A DNA stretch of 36,073 nucleotides from DASRJX01 sp035649235 (GCA_035649235.1 DASRJX010000028.1:1-36073), one strand, 5' to 3'; positions 24,213-32,891 are shown, counted from the first letter of the stretch. Program-made: numbers and translations. Notes: a model not told the origin generated them from the letters alone.

Positions 24213-25712
24213 TCACCGGAACCCCTGGCGGCGCTCGTTCGAGGACGGGATGCGCAGCTCCTCGCGGTACTTCGCCACCGTGCGCCGGGCGATCCGGAGC
24301 CCCTCCCGGCCGAGCAGCTGCACGATGGCGGCGTCCGACAGGGGGTGAGCCGTGTCCTCCTCGGCGACCGCCTTCTTGATGCGCTCCTTGACGGTCAGGG
24401 ACGACACCTCCTGGCCGTGGTCGGAGCTGAGTCCGGAATGGAAGAAGAACCGCATCTCGAAGAGTCCGCGCGGCGTGTGCATGTACTTGTGGTTGACGAC
24501 GCGGCTCACGGTCGACTCGTGCATGCCGATGTCGTCCGCCACGTCCCTCAGGATGAGGGGCCGCATGTGCTCGTAGCCGAAATCCAGGAACCCCTGCTGG
24601 TGCTTGACGATGCTCTTGGCCACCTTGTAGATGGTCCGCTGCCGCTCCTCGAGGCTCTTGATGAGGCGGAAGGCGGACCGGAACTTCTCGCGGGCGTACT
24701 CGCGCGTCTCGCGCGTGGCGTCGGGATTGTTGCGGTCGATGAGCCGCCGGTAGAAGGGGCTGATCCGCAGCCGCGGCAGCCCGTCCTCGTTCAGCACCAC
24801 CGTGTAGCCCTTGTCGATCTTGAGGACGTAGACGTCCGGGATGACGTAGTCGCTGCTGCCGGAGTTGTGCTTCTTCCCGGGCTTCGGATCGAGGTGCCGG
24901 ATGGTGTCGATGTAGGCCATGACCTCGTCGAGCGTGCAGCTCAGGGCGTGGGCCAGGTCGCGGAATTTGCGGTTCTGGAGCAGGTCGAAGTGGTCCTTGA
25001 TGATCGCCTCGACCGGCGTCCCTTCCATGTCGTGGAATGCGATCTGAAGCAGGAGGCACTCCCTGAGGTCGCGCGCGCCGACGCCCGGGGGGTCGAAATC
25101 CTGCACCAGGTGCAGGGCCATCTCGACCTCCTCCAGAGGATAGGGGCCCATGCCGGCGAGCTCGTCGAACGACGCCTGCAGGTACCCCGACTCGTCGATG
25201 TTGCCGAGGATCGCCTCGGCGATCTCCTTCCGGAGGGGGGGCACGATCGCCATCTCCAGCTGCCACTGGAGGTGCTCGTGCAGGCTCTGGGGCCGGCTCA
25301 GGACGGCGTCCAGGGGACGCGTCTCGATCTCCTCCGACGGTCCCTGGGGGATGTAGCTCAGGTCCATGTAGTCCTGGAAGTAGGATTCGTAATCGATCTC
25401 GTCGAAGGAGTCCTTCTCGGGCTCCGGCGCCGCGGGCTCCGCCGCCGCTTCGGCCGGGGCTTCCGCCTGTCCTTCCGCCGCGGCCGTCTCGGGCTCTCCG
25501 GTCTCCCCTCCCTCGGAGCCCGTCTCCTCACTGTCCTGGCGCTCGGCGTCCGCGGGCGCCTCCTCCAGGAGGGGATTCTCGGTGAGCTCATGGGTGATCT
25601 CCTCCTGGATCTCGAGCTTGGTCATCTGCAGGAGCTTGATCGCCTGCTGCAGCGAAGGCGTCATGATCAGCCGCTGCGACAACCGGAGGTTGAGCTTCTG
25701 CTCGAGCGCCAT
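24213..25712 (-). CDS. rpoN: RNA polymerase sigma-54 factor
   Basis: A 499-residue sigma-54, which directs transcription from -24/-12 promoters that need enhancer-binding ATPases. Region I is MALEQKLNLRLSQRLIMTP with the Gln/Leu-rich LQQAIKLLQMT. An acidic, Ala/Glu-rich region II (~50-110) follows. The core-binding region comprises about 125-300. The helix-turn-helix DDIGMHESTVSRVVNHKYM and the RpoN box ARRTVAKYRE near residues 475-485 are present, ending IPSSNERRQ. The length is usual. The start is ATG 25710-25712, with GGAGG 10 nt upstream. It sits between lptB (47 nt) and hpf (35 nt), the arrangement known in many gram-negatives. No enhancer-binding activator is in the window. Confidence 0.97.
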   Translation of the reverse strand: MALEQKLNLRLSQRLIMTPSLQQAIKLLQMTKLEIQEEITHELTENPLLEEAPADAERQDSEETGSEGGETGEPETAAAEGQAEAPAEAAAEPAAPEPEKDSFDEIDYESYFQDYMDLSYIPQGPSEEIETRPLDAVLSRPQSLHEHLQWQLEMAIVPPLRKEIAEAILGNIDESGYLQASFDELAGMGPYPLEEVEMALHLVQDFDPPGVGARDLRECLLLQIAFHDMEGTPVEAIIKDHFDLLQNRKFRDLAHALSCTLDEVMAYIDTIRHLDPKPGKKHNSGSSDYVIPDVYVLKIDKGYTVVLNEDGLPRLRISPFYRRLIDRNNPDATRETREYAREKFRSAFRLIKSLEERQRTIYKVAKSIVKHQQGFLDFGYEHMRPLILRDVADDIGMHESTVSRVVNHKYMHTPRGLFEMRFFFHSGLSSDHGQEVSSLTVKERIKKAVAEEDTAHPLSDAAIVQLLGREGLRIARRTVAKYREELRIPSSNERRQGFR

Positions 25713-25759
25713 GGCCTACAGGGCCTCCCGTGTTCTTCGCCGCGAGCGCATCGTCCGGC

Positions 25760-26527
25760 TCATTCCGCCGCGTACCCCGCAGGGGGCTCCGCCTCCCGCC
25801 CCAAAAGGCGGAAGTGCTCGCCCAGGTAAACCTCCCGCACCCTGGGATCCGCCGCCAGCTCGTCCGGGGTGCCCTTCCTGAAGATCCGGCCTTCGGCGAT
25901 GATATACGCCCGATCGGTGATCCGGAGCGTCTCCTGGACGTTGTGGTCGGTCATCAGCAGGCCGATGCCTTTCTCCTTCAATTGATAGATGATCTTCTGG
26001 ATATCCGCAACCGCAATCGGATCGATTCCCGAAAACGGCTCGTCCAGGAGGATGAAGGACGGGGAGATGGCCAAGGCCCGGGCGATCTCGGCCCTGCGGC
26101 GCTCGCCGCCCGACAGATTGTAGGCCCGGCTGCGGGCCAGGTGGGCGATGCGCAACTCCTCGAGCACCTCGCCCGTGCGCTCGCGGATCGCCTCCCGCGA
26201 CAGGTTCAGCGTCTCGAGGATGGCGAAGATGTTCTCCTCCACGGTCATCCGGCGGAAGATCGAAGCCTCCTGGGGCAGGTAGCTGATGCCGCTGCGCGCC
26301 CTGAGGTACATCGGCAGGCGGGAGACGTCGTGGCCGCCCAGGAGCACGCGTCCCGCATCCGGCCTCACCAGGCCCACGACGCAGTAGAACGTCGTCGTCT
26401 TTCCGGCGCCGTTCGGCCCGAGCAGACCCACGACTTCGCCGCTGTCGATCTGGAGGGAGATGTCCCTGATGACCGCGCGCCCTCGGTAGACCTTGCTCAG
26501 GCCCTCAATGACGAGTCTGTGGCTCAA
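25760..26527 (-). CDS. lptB: LPS export ABC transporter ATPase
   Basis: A 255-residue cytoplasmic ATPase that drives extraction of lipopolysaccharide from the inner membrane with LptF/G. Walker A GPNGAGKTTT, the family-specific LPQEASIFRRMTVEENI segment (LptB Q-loop region), the signature LSGGERRRAEIARAL, Walker B FILLDEPFSGIDPIAV and the switch His in MTDHNVQETLRI are all visible. The start is a TTG (26525-26527); it lies 20 nt inside lptCA, so the two genes overlap by 23 nt in different frames. A purine-rich AAGGACGG lies 11 nt before the TTG. Its place after lptCA and before rpoN identifies it as LptB rather than another ABC ATPase. LptF/G and LptD are not in this window. Confidence 0.95.
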   Translation of the reverse strand: MSHRLVIEGLSKVYRGRAVIRDISLQIDSGEVVGLLGPNGAGKTTTFYCVVGLVRPDAGRVLLGGHDVSRLPMYLRARSGISYLPQEASIFRRMTVEENIFAILETLNLSREAIRERTGEVLEELRIAHLARSRAYNLSGGERRRAEIARALAISPSFILLDEPFSGIDPIAVADIQKIIYQLKEKGIGLLMTDHNVQETLRITDRAYIIAEGRIFRKGTPDELAADPRVREVYLGEHFRLLGREAEPPAGYAAE

Positions 26528-28268
26528 GGGACGGGCCGTCCTTGCCTTCGGGTGTCAACGTGATCCAGGTGCGGGCTCCTTCCGACGTCTCGGTCAGGAT
26601 CCTTTCGCCGTTCAGGTCGTAGGTCAACTCCCGTCCGCGCATGGCGTGGCCCGTGGCGGCGTCCACCACCTCGGCCAGCCCCTGGTCGTCGCGCAGGATG
26701 AGCAGGTGCTGGGCGCAGCGGAACTCCGCCGTGCTGGCGGTCGCCAGGCTCCCCCCGTGCTTGACCGACACGGAGCCTTCGGCGTCGATCCGCTCCACCT
26801 CCCGGCGGCGGCCGACGTCCTTGGCGTGGACCGTCATGACCGCGGCGGTCAGGGAGGCGTCGGGGCGGGTCAGGCGGGCGTCGTCCTCGTAGCGCGCCGT
26901 GCCCGAGGCCTCGTCGACCGAGAGGCGCCGGGCCGTGATGGTGGTGGTCACCGGGCGCGCACCGGCCCCGGCCGACGGGGCCGGCCGCTGGGTCATGCGG
27001 GACATGACGTTGCCCGTGGCCAGGAGCTTCCGGGCCGCTTCGTCGACGACGATCTCCTCCGCCTGCACGCTGAGCCCCTCCTGCCACGCCCGCGCCGCGC
27101 CGCTGTAGACGGCCCGCCGTGCCGCCTGCTCGGCGACCAGGCGCGCCGCCTGGAAGGAGACCGGCGACGCCGTGCCGAACCCGGGCGACGCCGCGCGGAC
27201 CTCTCCCGTCGAGACGGTGCGCACGTCGCCCCTGGCCTCGAGGGCCTGCGCCGCCGGACGGAGGTCGATCTCCTGCGCCGCGATGCGCTCGCGATCCGTG
27301 AGCACGACCGGGTCCCCGCGCAGCTCCAGCCGATCATCCGCGCGCCGGAACAGGGCGGCGCGGCCGGTTGCGATGTAGGGCCCCGACGCGAACCGGCATC
27401 CGCCGGACGCCTCGGCCGTTTCGACGGTGTCCCCGGGTCCCAGGCTCAGCGTCAGGCTGTCCGCCTTGAGCTCGCTCGTCTGCCCGGAGGCGTTGGGGCC
27501 GAGGGTGACGGTCACGTCGCCGAACGATCGGATGTCCTTCACCCGCTCCCGCTTCTCGTCCAGGACGACCTTGAGGTAATGGCCGCTGAGCCGATCGGGG
27601 CCGCGCTCGAGCACCGTCGCCTCGGTGAACACCGCGCTGTTGTCCTGCAGGCTGGCGACCAGGCTGCCGGCCGTGATCCGGACCGGCGGGCCCCCATCCT
27701 CGGGGGTGATGGTCAGGCTCACGCGCGAGGCGATCTTGATCTGGCGCTCGTTCACCAGGTAGTTCATGCCCTGGCCGCTCCCCTCGATCCGGCCGAGCTC
27801 GAAGCGGATGGCGTCGCCGGTGTGGATGATGTCGCGATCGCTGTCGTACGAGAGTTCTCCGGTCTCCAGGGAGAGTCCGTCGGGCGTCCGGATGGCCACG
27901 TTCCGGCTCAGCTGCGCCCGCCGGGCGCCAGGATCGAACTGCCCCTGCTGGCTCGCCACCTGGATCAGGCCGCCAGAGTCCTCGTGGACCGTGAGCTGCA
28001 CGTCCTGCAGGACCTTCCGGTCGCCCTGGAACCCGGTCACGGTCTGCGCCAGGAGATCGAAGGCGGGACGGCCTTCGCGCGTGCCGTTGGCCTGGAACCG
28101 GTCGGACTGATCGACGACCGGCTCCGGACCGGGGACCGGCGCGCCGGGGGTGGTCATGGTGATCGCGGCCTGCGGCTTGCCGCGGTTCCCCCAGGTCAGC
28201 CCGGTCCAGACCACCACGCCCGCGAGCACCAGCAGGATCAGGCCCCGCAGCGCGGTCACCAGGCGCAT
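26505..28268 (-). CDS. LptC-LptA fusion: LPS periplasmic transport protein
   Basis: A 587-residue protein that appears to join LptC and LptA. Residues 1-25 are one membrane anchor (TALRGLILLVLAGVVVW). Residues ~50-200 are LptC-like: DRFQANGTREGRPAFDLLAQ, with GQFDPGARRAQLSRNV and DGLSLETGELSYD. Residues ~200-580 carry several OstA/LptA-type repeats: ITAGSLVASLQDNSAVFTEA, SELKADSLTLSLG, IATGRAALFRRADDRLELRG, and later AEEIVVDEAARKLLATGNV. The shared V-x-G pattern is the hallmark of the jelly-roll that bridges inner and outer membranes. The start is set at ATG 28266-28268. A GTG at 28302-28304, only 2 nt after the crotonase stop, is an alternative that adds 12 residues. It overlaps lptB by 23 nt. 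Separate lptC and lptA genes are the norm, so the fusion is notable; confident as to family, less as to boundary. Confidence 0.85.
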   Translation of the reverse strand: MRLVTALRGLILLVLAGVVVWTGLTWGNRGKPQAAITMTTPGAPVPGPEPVVDQSDRFQANGTREGRPAFDLLAQTVTGFQGDRKVLQDVQLTVHEDSGGLIQVASQQGQFDPGARRAQLSRNVAIRTPDGLSLETGELSYDSDRDIIHTGDAIRFELGRIEGSGQGMNYLVNERQIKIASRVSLTITPEDGGPPVRITAGSLVASLQDNSAVFTEATVLERGPDRLSGHYLKVVLDEKRERVKDIRSFGDVTVTLGPNASGQTSELKADSLTLSLGPGDTVETAEASGGCRFASGPYIATGRAALFRRADDRLELRGDPVVLTDRERIAAQEIDLRPAAQALEARGDVRTVSTGEVRAASPGFGTASPVSFQAARLVAEQAARRAVYSGAARAWQEGLSVQAEEIVVDEAARKLLATGNVMSRMTQRPAPSAGAGARPVTTTITARRLSVDEASGTARYEDDARLTRPDASLTAAVMTVHAKDVGRRREVERIDAEGSVSVKHGGSLATASTAEFRCAQHLLILRDDQGLAEVVDAATGHAMRGRELTYDLNGERILTETSEGARTWITLTPEGKDGPSLEPQTRH

Positions 28269-28306
28269 CGGCCGGGTGTGGACGGATCCGGGCGATCGTT
28301 GCACGG

Positions 28307-29095
28307 CTAGCGCCCCCGGAACGAGGGCTTGCGCTTCTCGATGAAGGCCCGCGTCCCCTCTCTCATGTCCTCGGTCGCGCAGGTGAGGCCGAACAGGGCC
28401 GCCTCCATCGACAGCCCCTCCGCGAGCGTCATCTGCAGGCCTTCGTGCACGGCGCGCATGGCGTAGCGCAGGGCCACCGGCCCCCGCGACAGCAGCACCT
28501 TCGCCAAGCCCTCCGCCCCCTGATCGACCTCGGCCAGGGGCGCTATGCGGTTGACCAGGCCGATCCGGTGCGCCTCGCGGGCGTCGATCGGCTCCCCGGT
28601 GAGGATCATCTCCAGAGCCTTGCCCCGCCCCACGAGCCGCGCCAGTCGCTGCGTTCCACCGTAGCCCGGGATGATGGCGAGGCTGGTCTCCGGCTGGCCC
28701 ATCCGGGCCGTCTCGGCGGCCACGCGCAGGGTGCACGCAAGGGCCAGCTCGAGCCCGCCCCCGAGCGCGTAGCCCTTGATGACGGCGATGCTCGGCTTGC
28801 CGAGGGCCTCGAGGCGGTCGAAGACCGCCTGCCCCGCGCGCGCGTAGGCCTCGCCCGTGACCGGAGTCTGGGTGGCCAGCTCGTTGATGTCAGCACCAGC
28901 CACGAACGCTTTCTCGCCGGCGCCCGTCACCAGGAGCACCCCGACCGACGCGTCGTCGCGCGCCGCCGCCACCGCCCCGTCGATGGCCTCCACCGTGAGG
29001 CGGTCGAGGGCGTTCAGCTTGTCGGGGCGGTTGACGGTCAGGCGACCGATCCCGTCGCGCACCTCGTAGAGGATCCTGTCCGTTGCGGCGGTCAT
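28307..29095 (-). CDS. Enoyl-CoA hydratase (crotonase)
   Basis: A 262-residue enoyl-CoA hydratase/isomerase family member that adds water to trans-2-enoyl-CoA. CoA-binding and oxyanion motifs are KAFVAGADI (63-70) and YALGGGLELAL (109-118). The two acid-base glutamates are Glu116 and Glu136 (in QPETSLAIIPGYGG), with the 20-residue spacing of true hydratases. It ends FIEKRKPSFRG, a standard crotonase terminus. The start is ATG 29093-29095, with GGAGG 7 nt upstream. It lies 25 nt after the dehydrogenase gene and is followed by lptCA with a gap of 2 or 38 nt. Crotonase versus other hydratase is decided by neighbours (hbd, thiolase). Confidence 0.92.
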   Translation of the reverse strand: MTAATDRILYEVRDGIGRLTVNRPDKLNALDRLTVEAIDGAVAAARDDASVGVLLVTGAGEKAFVAGADINELATQTPVTGEAYARAGQAVFDRLEALGKPSIAVIKGYALGGGLELALACTLRVAAETARMGQPETSLAIIPGYGGTQRLARLVGRGKALEMILTGEPIDAREAHRIGLVNRIAPLAEVDQGAEGLAKVLLSRGPVALRYAMRAVHEGLQMTLAEGLSMEAALFGLTCATEDMREGTRAFIEKRKPSFRGR

Positions 29096-29120
29096 GCCCG
29101 GCCCTCCGGTTCCCGCGCTC

Positions 29121-30011
29121 TCATCGGCCGACGAGGAAATCGTTGGGGCGTGGCGGCTCCACGCCGTAGTCGTAGAATCCGCGGCCGCTCTTGCGCCCCA
29201 GGAATCCCGCCATCACCATCCGCTTCATCAGGGACGGCGGCGCGAAGCGCTTCTCGCGGAACTCCTCGAACATGATGTTGGCGATGTAGTAGGTCGTGTC
29301 GATCCCAACCAGGTCGTTGAGCGTCAGGGGCCCCATGGGGTGGCCGCACCCCAGCTTCATGCCCTGGTCGATGTCGACGATCGTCCCGACTCCCTCCTCC
29401 ACCGCGCGGATGGCATCGAGAAGGTAAGGCACCAGGAGGCGGTTGACGATGAACCCGGTCCGGTCGGAGGTGTGGATCGGCGTCTTGCCGAGCGTTCTGG
29501 CGAACGCCGTGACCGCGTCGACGACGCCGGGCTCGGTCCGGAGCGTGTGGACCACCTCCACCAGCTTCATGAGCGGCACGGGGTTGAAGAAGTGCAAGCC
29601 GACGAACCGCCCCGGGCGCCGGGTCGCCGCCGCCATCTCCGTGATCGACAACGAGGAGGTGTTGCTGGCCAGGATCGCCTCCGGCTTCAGATGGGCCTCC
29701 AGCGCGCCGAACAATTCGCGCTTGATCTTCAGATCCTCCGTCACCGCCTCGATGGCCAGGTCGCAGTCCCGGGTGGCCGCCGGATCGGTGGTGCCCGCAA
29801 GGCGCGCCAGGGTCGCGCTCTTGTCCTCCGGGCGGACCTTCCCCTTGGCGACACCCGCCGCCAGAAACTGCTCGATGCGCTTCAGGCCCGACTCGAGGAG
29901 CTGCGGCGAGGCTTCGAGCACCACGGTGGGCAGCCCCGCCTGCGCCGACACCTGCGCGATCCCCGATCCCATCAGGCCACAGCCCGCGACCGCCACCTTG
30001 CGGATCTCCAT
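29121..30011 (-). CDS. 3-hydroxybutyryl-CoA dehydrogenase
   Basis: A 296-residue NAD(P)-dependent 3-hydroxyacyl-CoA dehydrogenase that interconverts acetoacetyl-CoA and 3-hydroxybutyryl-CoA. The Rossmann motif is G10-x-G12-x2-G15 in VAGCGLMGSGIAQ. Catalytic His140 is in GLHFFNPVPLMKLVEVV, with the paired glutamate in IEAVTED (about 88). The C-terminal helical domain has DRTGFIVNRLLVPYL. The size (about 280-300) points to the short Hbd/PaaH type, not the large multifunctional FadB. The start is ATG 30009-30011, with AAGGAG 6 nt upstream. It lies 25 nt after the thiolase and 25 nt before the crotonase. Cofactor preference cannot be read safely. Confidence 0.94.
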   Translation of the reverse strand: MEIRKVAVAGCGLMGSGIAQVSAQAGLPTVVLEASPQLLESGLKRIEQFLAAGVAKGKVRPEDKSATLARLAGTTDPAATRDCDLAIEAVTEDLKIKRELFGALEAHLKPEAILASNTSSLSITEMAAATRRPGRFVGLHFFNPVPLMKLVEVVHTLRTEPGVVDAVTAFARTLGKTPIHTSDRTGFIVNRLLVPYLLDAIRAVEEGVGTIVDIDQGMKLGCGHPMGPLTLNDLVGIDTTYYIANIMFEEFREKRFAPPSLMKRMVMAGFLGRKSGRGFYDYGVEPPRPNDFLVGR

Positions 30012-30036
30012 CCCCTCTCCTTTCCCGCCGGGACGC

Positions 30037-31230
30037 TCAGGCGGCTTCCCGCGCCGCCTCGACGACCAGGGCGATCCCCTGGCCTCCGCCGATGCAGGCG
30101 CTGGCCACGCCGAAGCGTCCCCCCCTGCGACGCAGCTCCAGCAGCAGCGTCAGGACCAGCCGGGTGCCTGTGGCGCCGAGCGGATGCCCGAGGGCGACCG
30201 CCCCGCCGTTGACGTTCACCCTCTCGCGATCGAGCCCCAGCTCCTTCTCGCACGCGAGGTACTGCGCGGCGAACGCTTCGTTGATCTCGAACAGATCGAT
30301 GTCCCCCAGCGACAGTCCGGACCGCCGGAGCGCCTCGCGGATGCTCGGCACCGGACCGATCCCCATGATGCGGGGCGGCACGCCGACGACCGCCGCGCCG
30401 ACCAGGCGGCCGAGCGGCGCGGCCTTGAACTCCCGCGCCGCGCGCGGCGAGGCGACGACGACGGCCGCCGCGCCGTCCACGATGCCGGAGGCATTCCCGG
30501 CGGTCACGTGGCCCCGTCCGCCGAAAGCCGCCGGGAGCTTCGCGAGCCCTTCCAGGGTGGTGTCGGGCCTCCTGTGGTTGTCCTCCACGACCACCACCTC
30601 GCGGCCGCGGTCCCGTACAGTCACCGGCACGATCTCGTCCCCGAAGCGCCCGGCGCGGAACGCCGCCTCGGCGCGCTGTTGGCTGAGGAGCGCGAACCGA
30701 TCGGCCGCCTCGCGGGTGATCCCCGCCTCCACCGCCAGGTTCTCCGCCGTCTGGCTCATCGAGAAGCCGCACTGGGTGTCCATGAGCCCGGCCACGAGCG
30801 CGTCCTCGAGGACGATGGAGCCCATCCGGACCGCCGAGCGCAGGCCGCGCACCACGTGCGGCGCCTGCGTCATGTTCTCCATGCCGCCCGCCAGGACGAC
30901 GTCCGCCTCCTGCAGGGCGAGGAGCCCCGCGGCCGTGGCGATCGCCTGGAGCCCCGAGCCGCACAGCCGATTGACGGTCAGGGCCGGGACGGTCTCGGGG
31001 AGCCCCGCCTTGAGCCCCACATGACGCGCACCGTACAAGGCGTTGGCGCTGCTCTGCATCGCGTTGCCGAAGACGACGTGATCGACCCGGTCCGGCGGAA
31101 TGCCCGATCGTTGCAGCGCCGCGCGAGCGGCGATCGCCCCCAGCTCGGTCTCGGGCAGGTCACGGAAGAAGGTGTTGACCTCCGCCATCGGCGTTCTGGC
31201 GCCGGCGACGATGAGGGCGTCGTAGGTCAC
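30037..31230 (-). CDS. Acetyl-CoA acetyltransferase (thiolase)
   Basis: A 397-residue thiolase that condenses or cleaves acetoacetyl-CoA. The acylated Cys90 is in NRLCGSGLQAI, the His349 in ALGHPLGATG and the second Cys379 in ACIGGGQGIALV. Typical segments LAGGMENMTQAPHV, FALLSQQRAEAA and NVNGGAVAL are present. Length and motif order are canonical. The start is GTG (31228-31230), with AAGGAG 5 nt upstream. Its first codon overlaps the stop of the DnaC-like gene (GTGA), so it is translationally coupled to that gene. Biosynthetic versus degradative direction cannot be decided; the acyl-CoA dehydrogenase and mutase downstream fit fatty-acid or branched-chain degradation. Confidence 0.95.
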   Translation of the reverse strand: MTYDALIVAGARTPMAEVNTFFRDLPETELGAIAARAALQRSGIPPDRVDHVVFGNAMQSSANALYGARHVGLKAGLPETVPALTVNRLCGSGLQAIATAAGLLALQEADVVLAGGMENMTQAPHVVRGLRSAVRMGSIVLEDALVAGLMDTQCGFSMSQTAENLAVEAGITREAADRFALLSQQRAEAAFRAGRFGDEIVPVTVRDRGREVVVVEDNHRRPDTTLEGLAKLPAAFGGRGHVTAGNASGIVDGAAAVVVASPRAAREFKAAPLGRLVGAAVVGVPPRIMGIGPVPSIREALRRSGLSLGDIDLFEINEAFAAQYLACEKELGLDRERVNVNGGAVALGHPLGATGTRLVLTLLLELRRRGGRFGVASACIGGGQGIALVVEAAREAA

Positions 31231-32009
31231 CTAGTCTCCTTCCTGGGGCCGGGCCGGGCGGCGAACCGCTGATGCTCCGCCAGCTTGACCTTGTACCGGT
31301 AGTCGCCGGCCTTCAAGGGGACCAGGCGGCACATCTCGTGCAGCCGGGAGCGGACCCGGCGCCCGATCCGATCGATCAAGGTGGGACTCTTGATCTCCTC
31401 GGGATCGTCCAGGTAGTTGGTCGTCACGATCGTCGCCCGCCGCTCGTTGTAGCGCGTGGTGACGATGTGGGCGAGGGTCTCCTCCACCCAGGGTGTGCAC
31501 AGACGGCCCCCCAAATCGTCCAGGACGACCAGCTCGGTCTGCAGGACCGGCTGCATGAGATCCAGCTGGGTCATGCCCGACTGTCGATCGAAGGTCGCCT
31601 GGAGCTGCCGGAGGAGATCCTGCACGTCGAAGAACAGGCACGGGACACCCTTCTCGATCACGAGGTAGCGGAGGATCGCCACGGCCAGGTGCGTCTTGCC
31701 GACACCTGGCGGCCCCATGAGCAGGAGGCCGATGTCCCCGAGCGGATACTCCTCCGCGTAGCGCCGCGCGCTCGCCTTCGCCTGCGCCAGGGAGAGGGCA
31801 TCCTCGGGGAGCTCGTCGAAGTTGTCGAACTCGCACTCGACGTAGCGGGACGGGACCCGCGCCGCGTCCAGGAGCAGGGAGGCGCCGGAGGGGCGAGACC
31901 CTCGCTCACGACAGCGGCAGGAGCGGGCCCGCGTGGCGTTGTCGCGCTCGACGATGACGAAGCCGGTCCCCCCGCACAGCTCGCAAAGGGCCGGCAGCTC
32001 CTGGGTCAT
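31227..32009 (-). CDS. DnaC/IstB-like AAA+ ATPase with N-terminal zinc-binding motif
   Basis: A 260-residue ATPase of the DnaC/DnaI helicase-loader family. The N terminus has a four-cysteine set, Cys9, Cys12, Cys31 and Cys33 (CELCGGTG and CRC), expected to bind zinc, as in DnaI-type loaders. The AAA+ core has Walker A GPPGVGKT (99-106), Walker B VVLDDLG (161-167) and sensor I TTN (196-198), and an Arg-rich C-terminal part (RIGRRVRSRLHEM) with the arginine finger. Replicative helicase loading is the usual role; the IstB transposition type is less likely because no istA or IS end is nearby. It lies 15 nt after the sigma factor and overlaps the thiolase start by 4 nt, an odd location for a replication gene. 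Confidence 0.9.
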   Translation of the reverse strand: MTQELPALCELCGGTGFVIVERDNATRARSCRCRERGSRPSGASLLLDAARVPSRYVECEFDNFDELPEDALSLAQAKASARRYAEEYPLGDIGLLLMGPPGVGKTHLAVAILRYLVIEKGVPCLFFDVQDLLRQLQATFDRQSGMTQLDLMQPVLQTELVVLDDLGGRLCTPWVEETLAHIVTTRYNERRATIVTTNYLDDPEEIKSPTLIDRIGRRVRSRLHEMCRLVPLKAGDYRYKVKLAEHQRFAARPGPRKETR

Positions 32010-32024
32010 GCGTCCATCCCCCGC

Positions 32025-32888
32025 TCAGTTCAGGTACCCTTGCAGCTGCTGGCATTTCTGCGAGCGGTGCAGCTTCTCCAGGGCCTGGGCCTCGATCTGC
32101 CGGATGCGCTCCCGGGAGAGACCCATCATCTCACCGATCTCCTTGAGCGTCTTGGGGTCCCCCTCGTCGAGACCGAACCGGAGCCGGAGCACCTTCTGTT
32201 CTTTGGGATCGAGCTCTCCCAGGCAGGCGTACAGGTGGTCCTTGAGGGAGGAGCGCATGAGCTGCGCATCGGCCGAGGGGATCAGGTCCTGCTCGAGCTT
32301 GTCGGAGAGGTGGAATTCGTGCTCCTCGTCGATCACCGTCGAGAGGGAGACGTTTTCGTCGGCCACCTGCAGGAGGCTCACGACCTCGTCGGTCGGGATC
32401 TCCAGCTTGCGCGCGATCTCCTCCGCCGTCGGGGCGCGCTCGAGGTCGAGCGTCAGCTGCGAGATCGTCTTGCCGATGCGGTAGAGAAGGTTGGCCTGCT
32501 TCTGCGGCAGCCGGAAGGCGCCGCTCTGGTCCGACAGCGCGTGGATGATCGCCTGCCGGACCCACCAGACCGCGTAGGTGATGAACTTGACGTTCTTCTT
32601 CGGGTTGAACCGCTTGGCGGCCTCGATCAGGCCGATGTTGCCTTCGTTGATGAGATCCAGGAAGGACAGGCCGCAGTTGCGGTAGCGCTTGGCGAAGCTC
32701 ACGACGAAGCGGAGATTCGCCTCCACCAGCTTCCGGAGAGCGGCCTTGTCGCCCTTCTGGATCTTGTCCCCGAGCGTCTTCTCCTCCTCGGGCGTGATGC
32801 GTGGCAGCCGCGAGATCTCCTGCAGGTACTTCTTCAGGGTCTCGGACGATGAGGAGGGTCTCCTGGAGACGGACTTCGCCTCGTCCAC
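32025..32888 (-). CDS. RNA polymerase sigma-70 family factor (group 1/2, no region 1.1)
   Basis: A 287-residue sigma factor. Region 1.2 is LKKYLQEISRLPRITPEEE, region 2 has EANLRFVVSFAKRY, GLSFLDLINEGNIGLIEA and the aromatic VKFITYAVWWVRQAI promoter-melting segment. Region 3 has PTAEEIARKLEIP, and region 4 has LGELDPKEQKVLRLRFGL and the -35-reading helix MGLSRERIRQIEAQALEKL. Region 1.1 is absent, so it is smaller than a housekeeping RpoD and resembles RpoS- or RpoH-sized factors. The start is GTG (32886-32888). It lies 3 nt after hspR in the chaperone operon and 15 nt before the DnaC-like gene. An alternative (stress) sigma is likely; primary status cannot be excluded. Confidence 0.92.
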   Translation of the reverse strand: MDEAKSVSRRPSSSSETLKKYLQEISRLPRITPEEEKTLGDKIQKGDKAALRKLVEANLRFVVSFAKRYRNCGLSFLDLINEGNIGLIEAAKRFNPKKNVKFITYAVWWVRQAIIHALSDQSGAFRLPQKQANLLYRIGKTISQLTLDLERAPTAEEIARKLEIPTDEVVSLLQVADENVSLSTVIDEEHEFHLSDKLEQDLIPSADAQLMRSSLKDHLYACLGELDPKEQKVLRLRFGLDEGDPKTLKEIGEMMGLSRERIRQIEAQALEKLHRSQKCQQLQGYLN

Positions 32889-32891
32889 CGC

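Noticed and set aside
24178..25266. Upstream extension of hpf through rpoN
   Set aside because: It is Arg/His/Pro-rich. The ATG at 24177 has a GGAGGG site and gives the typical HPF length.
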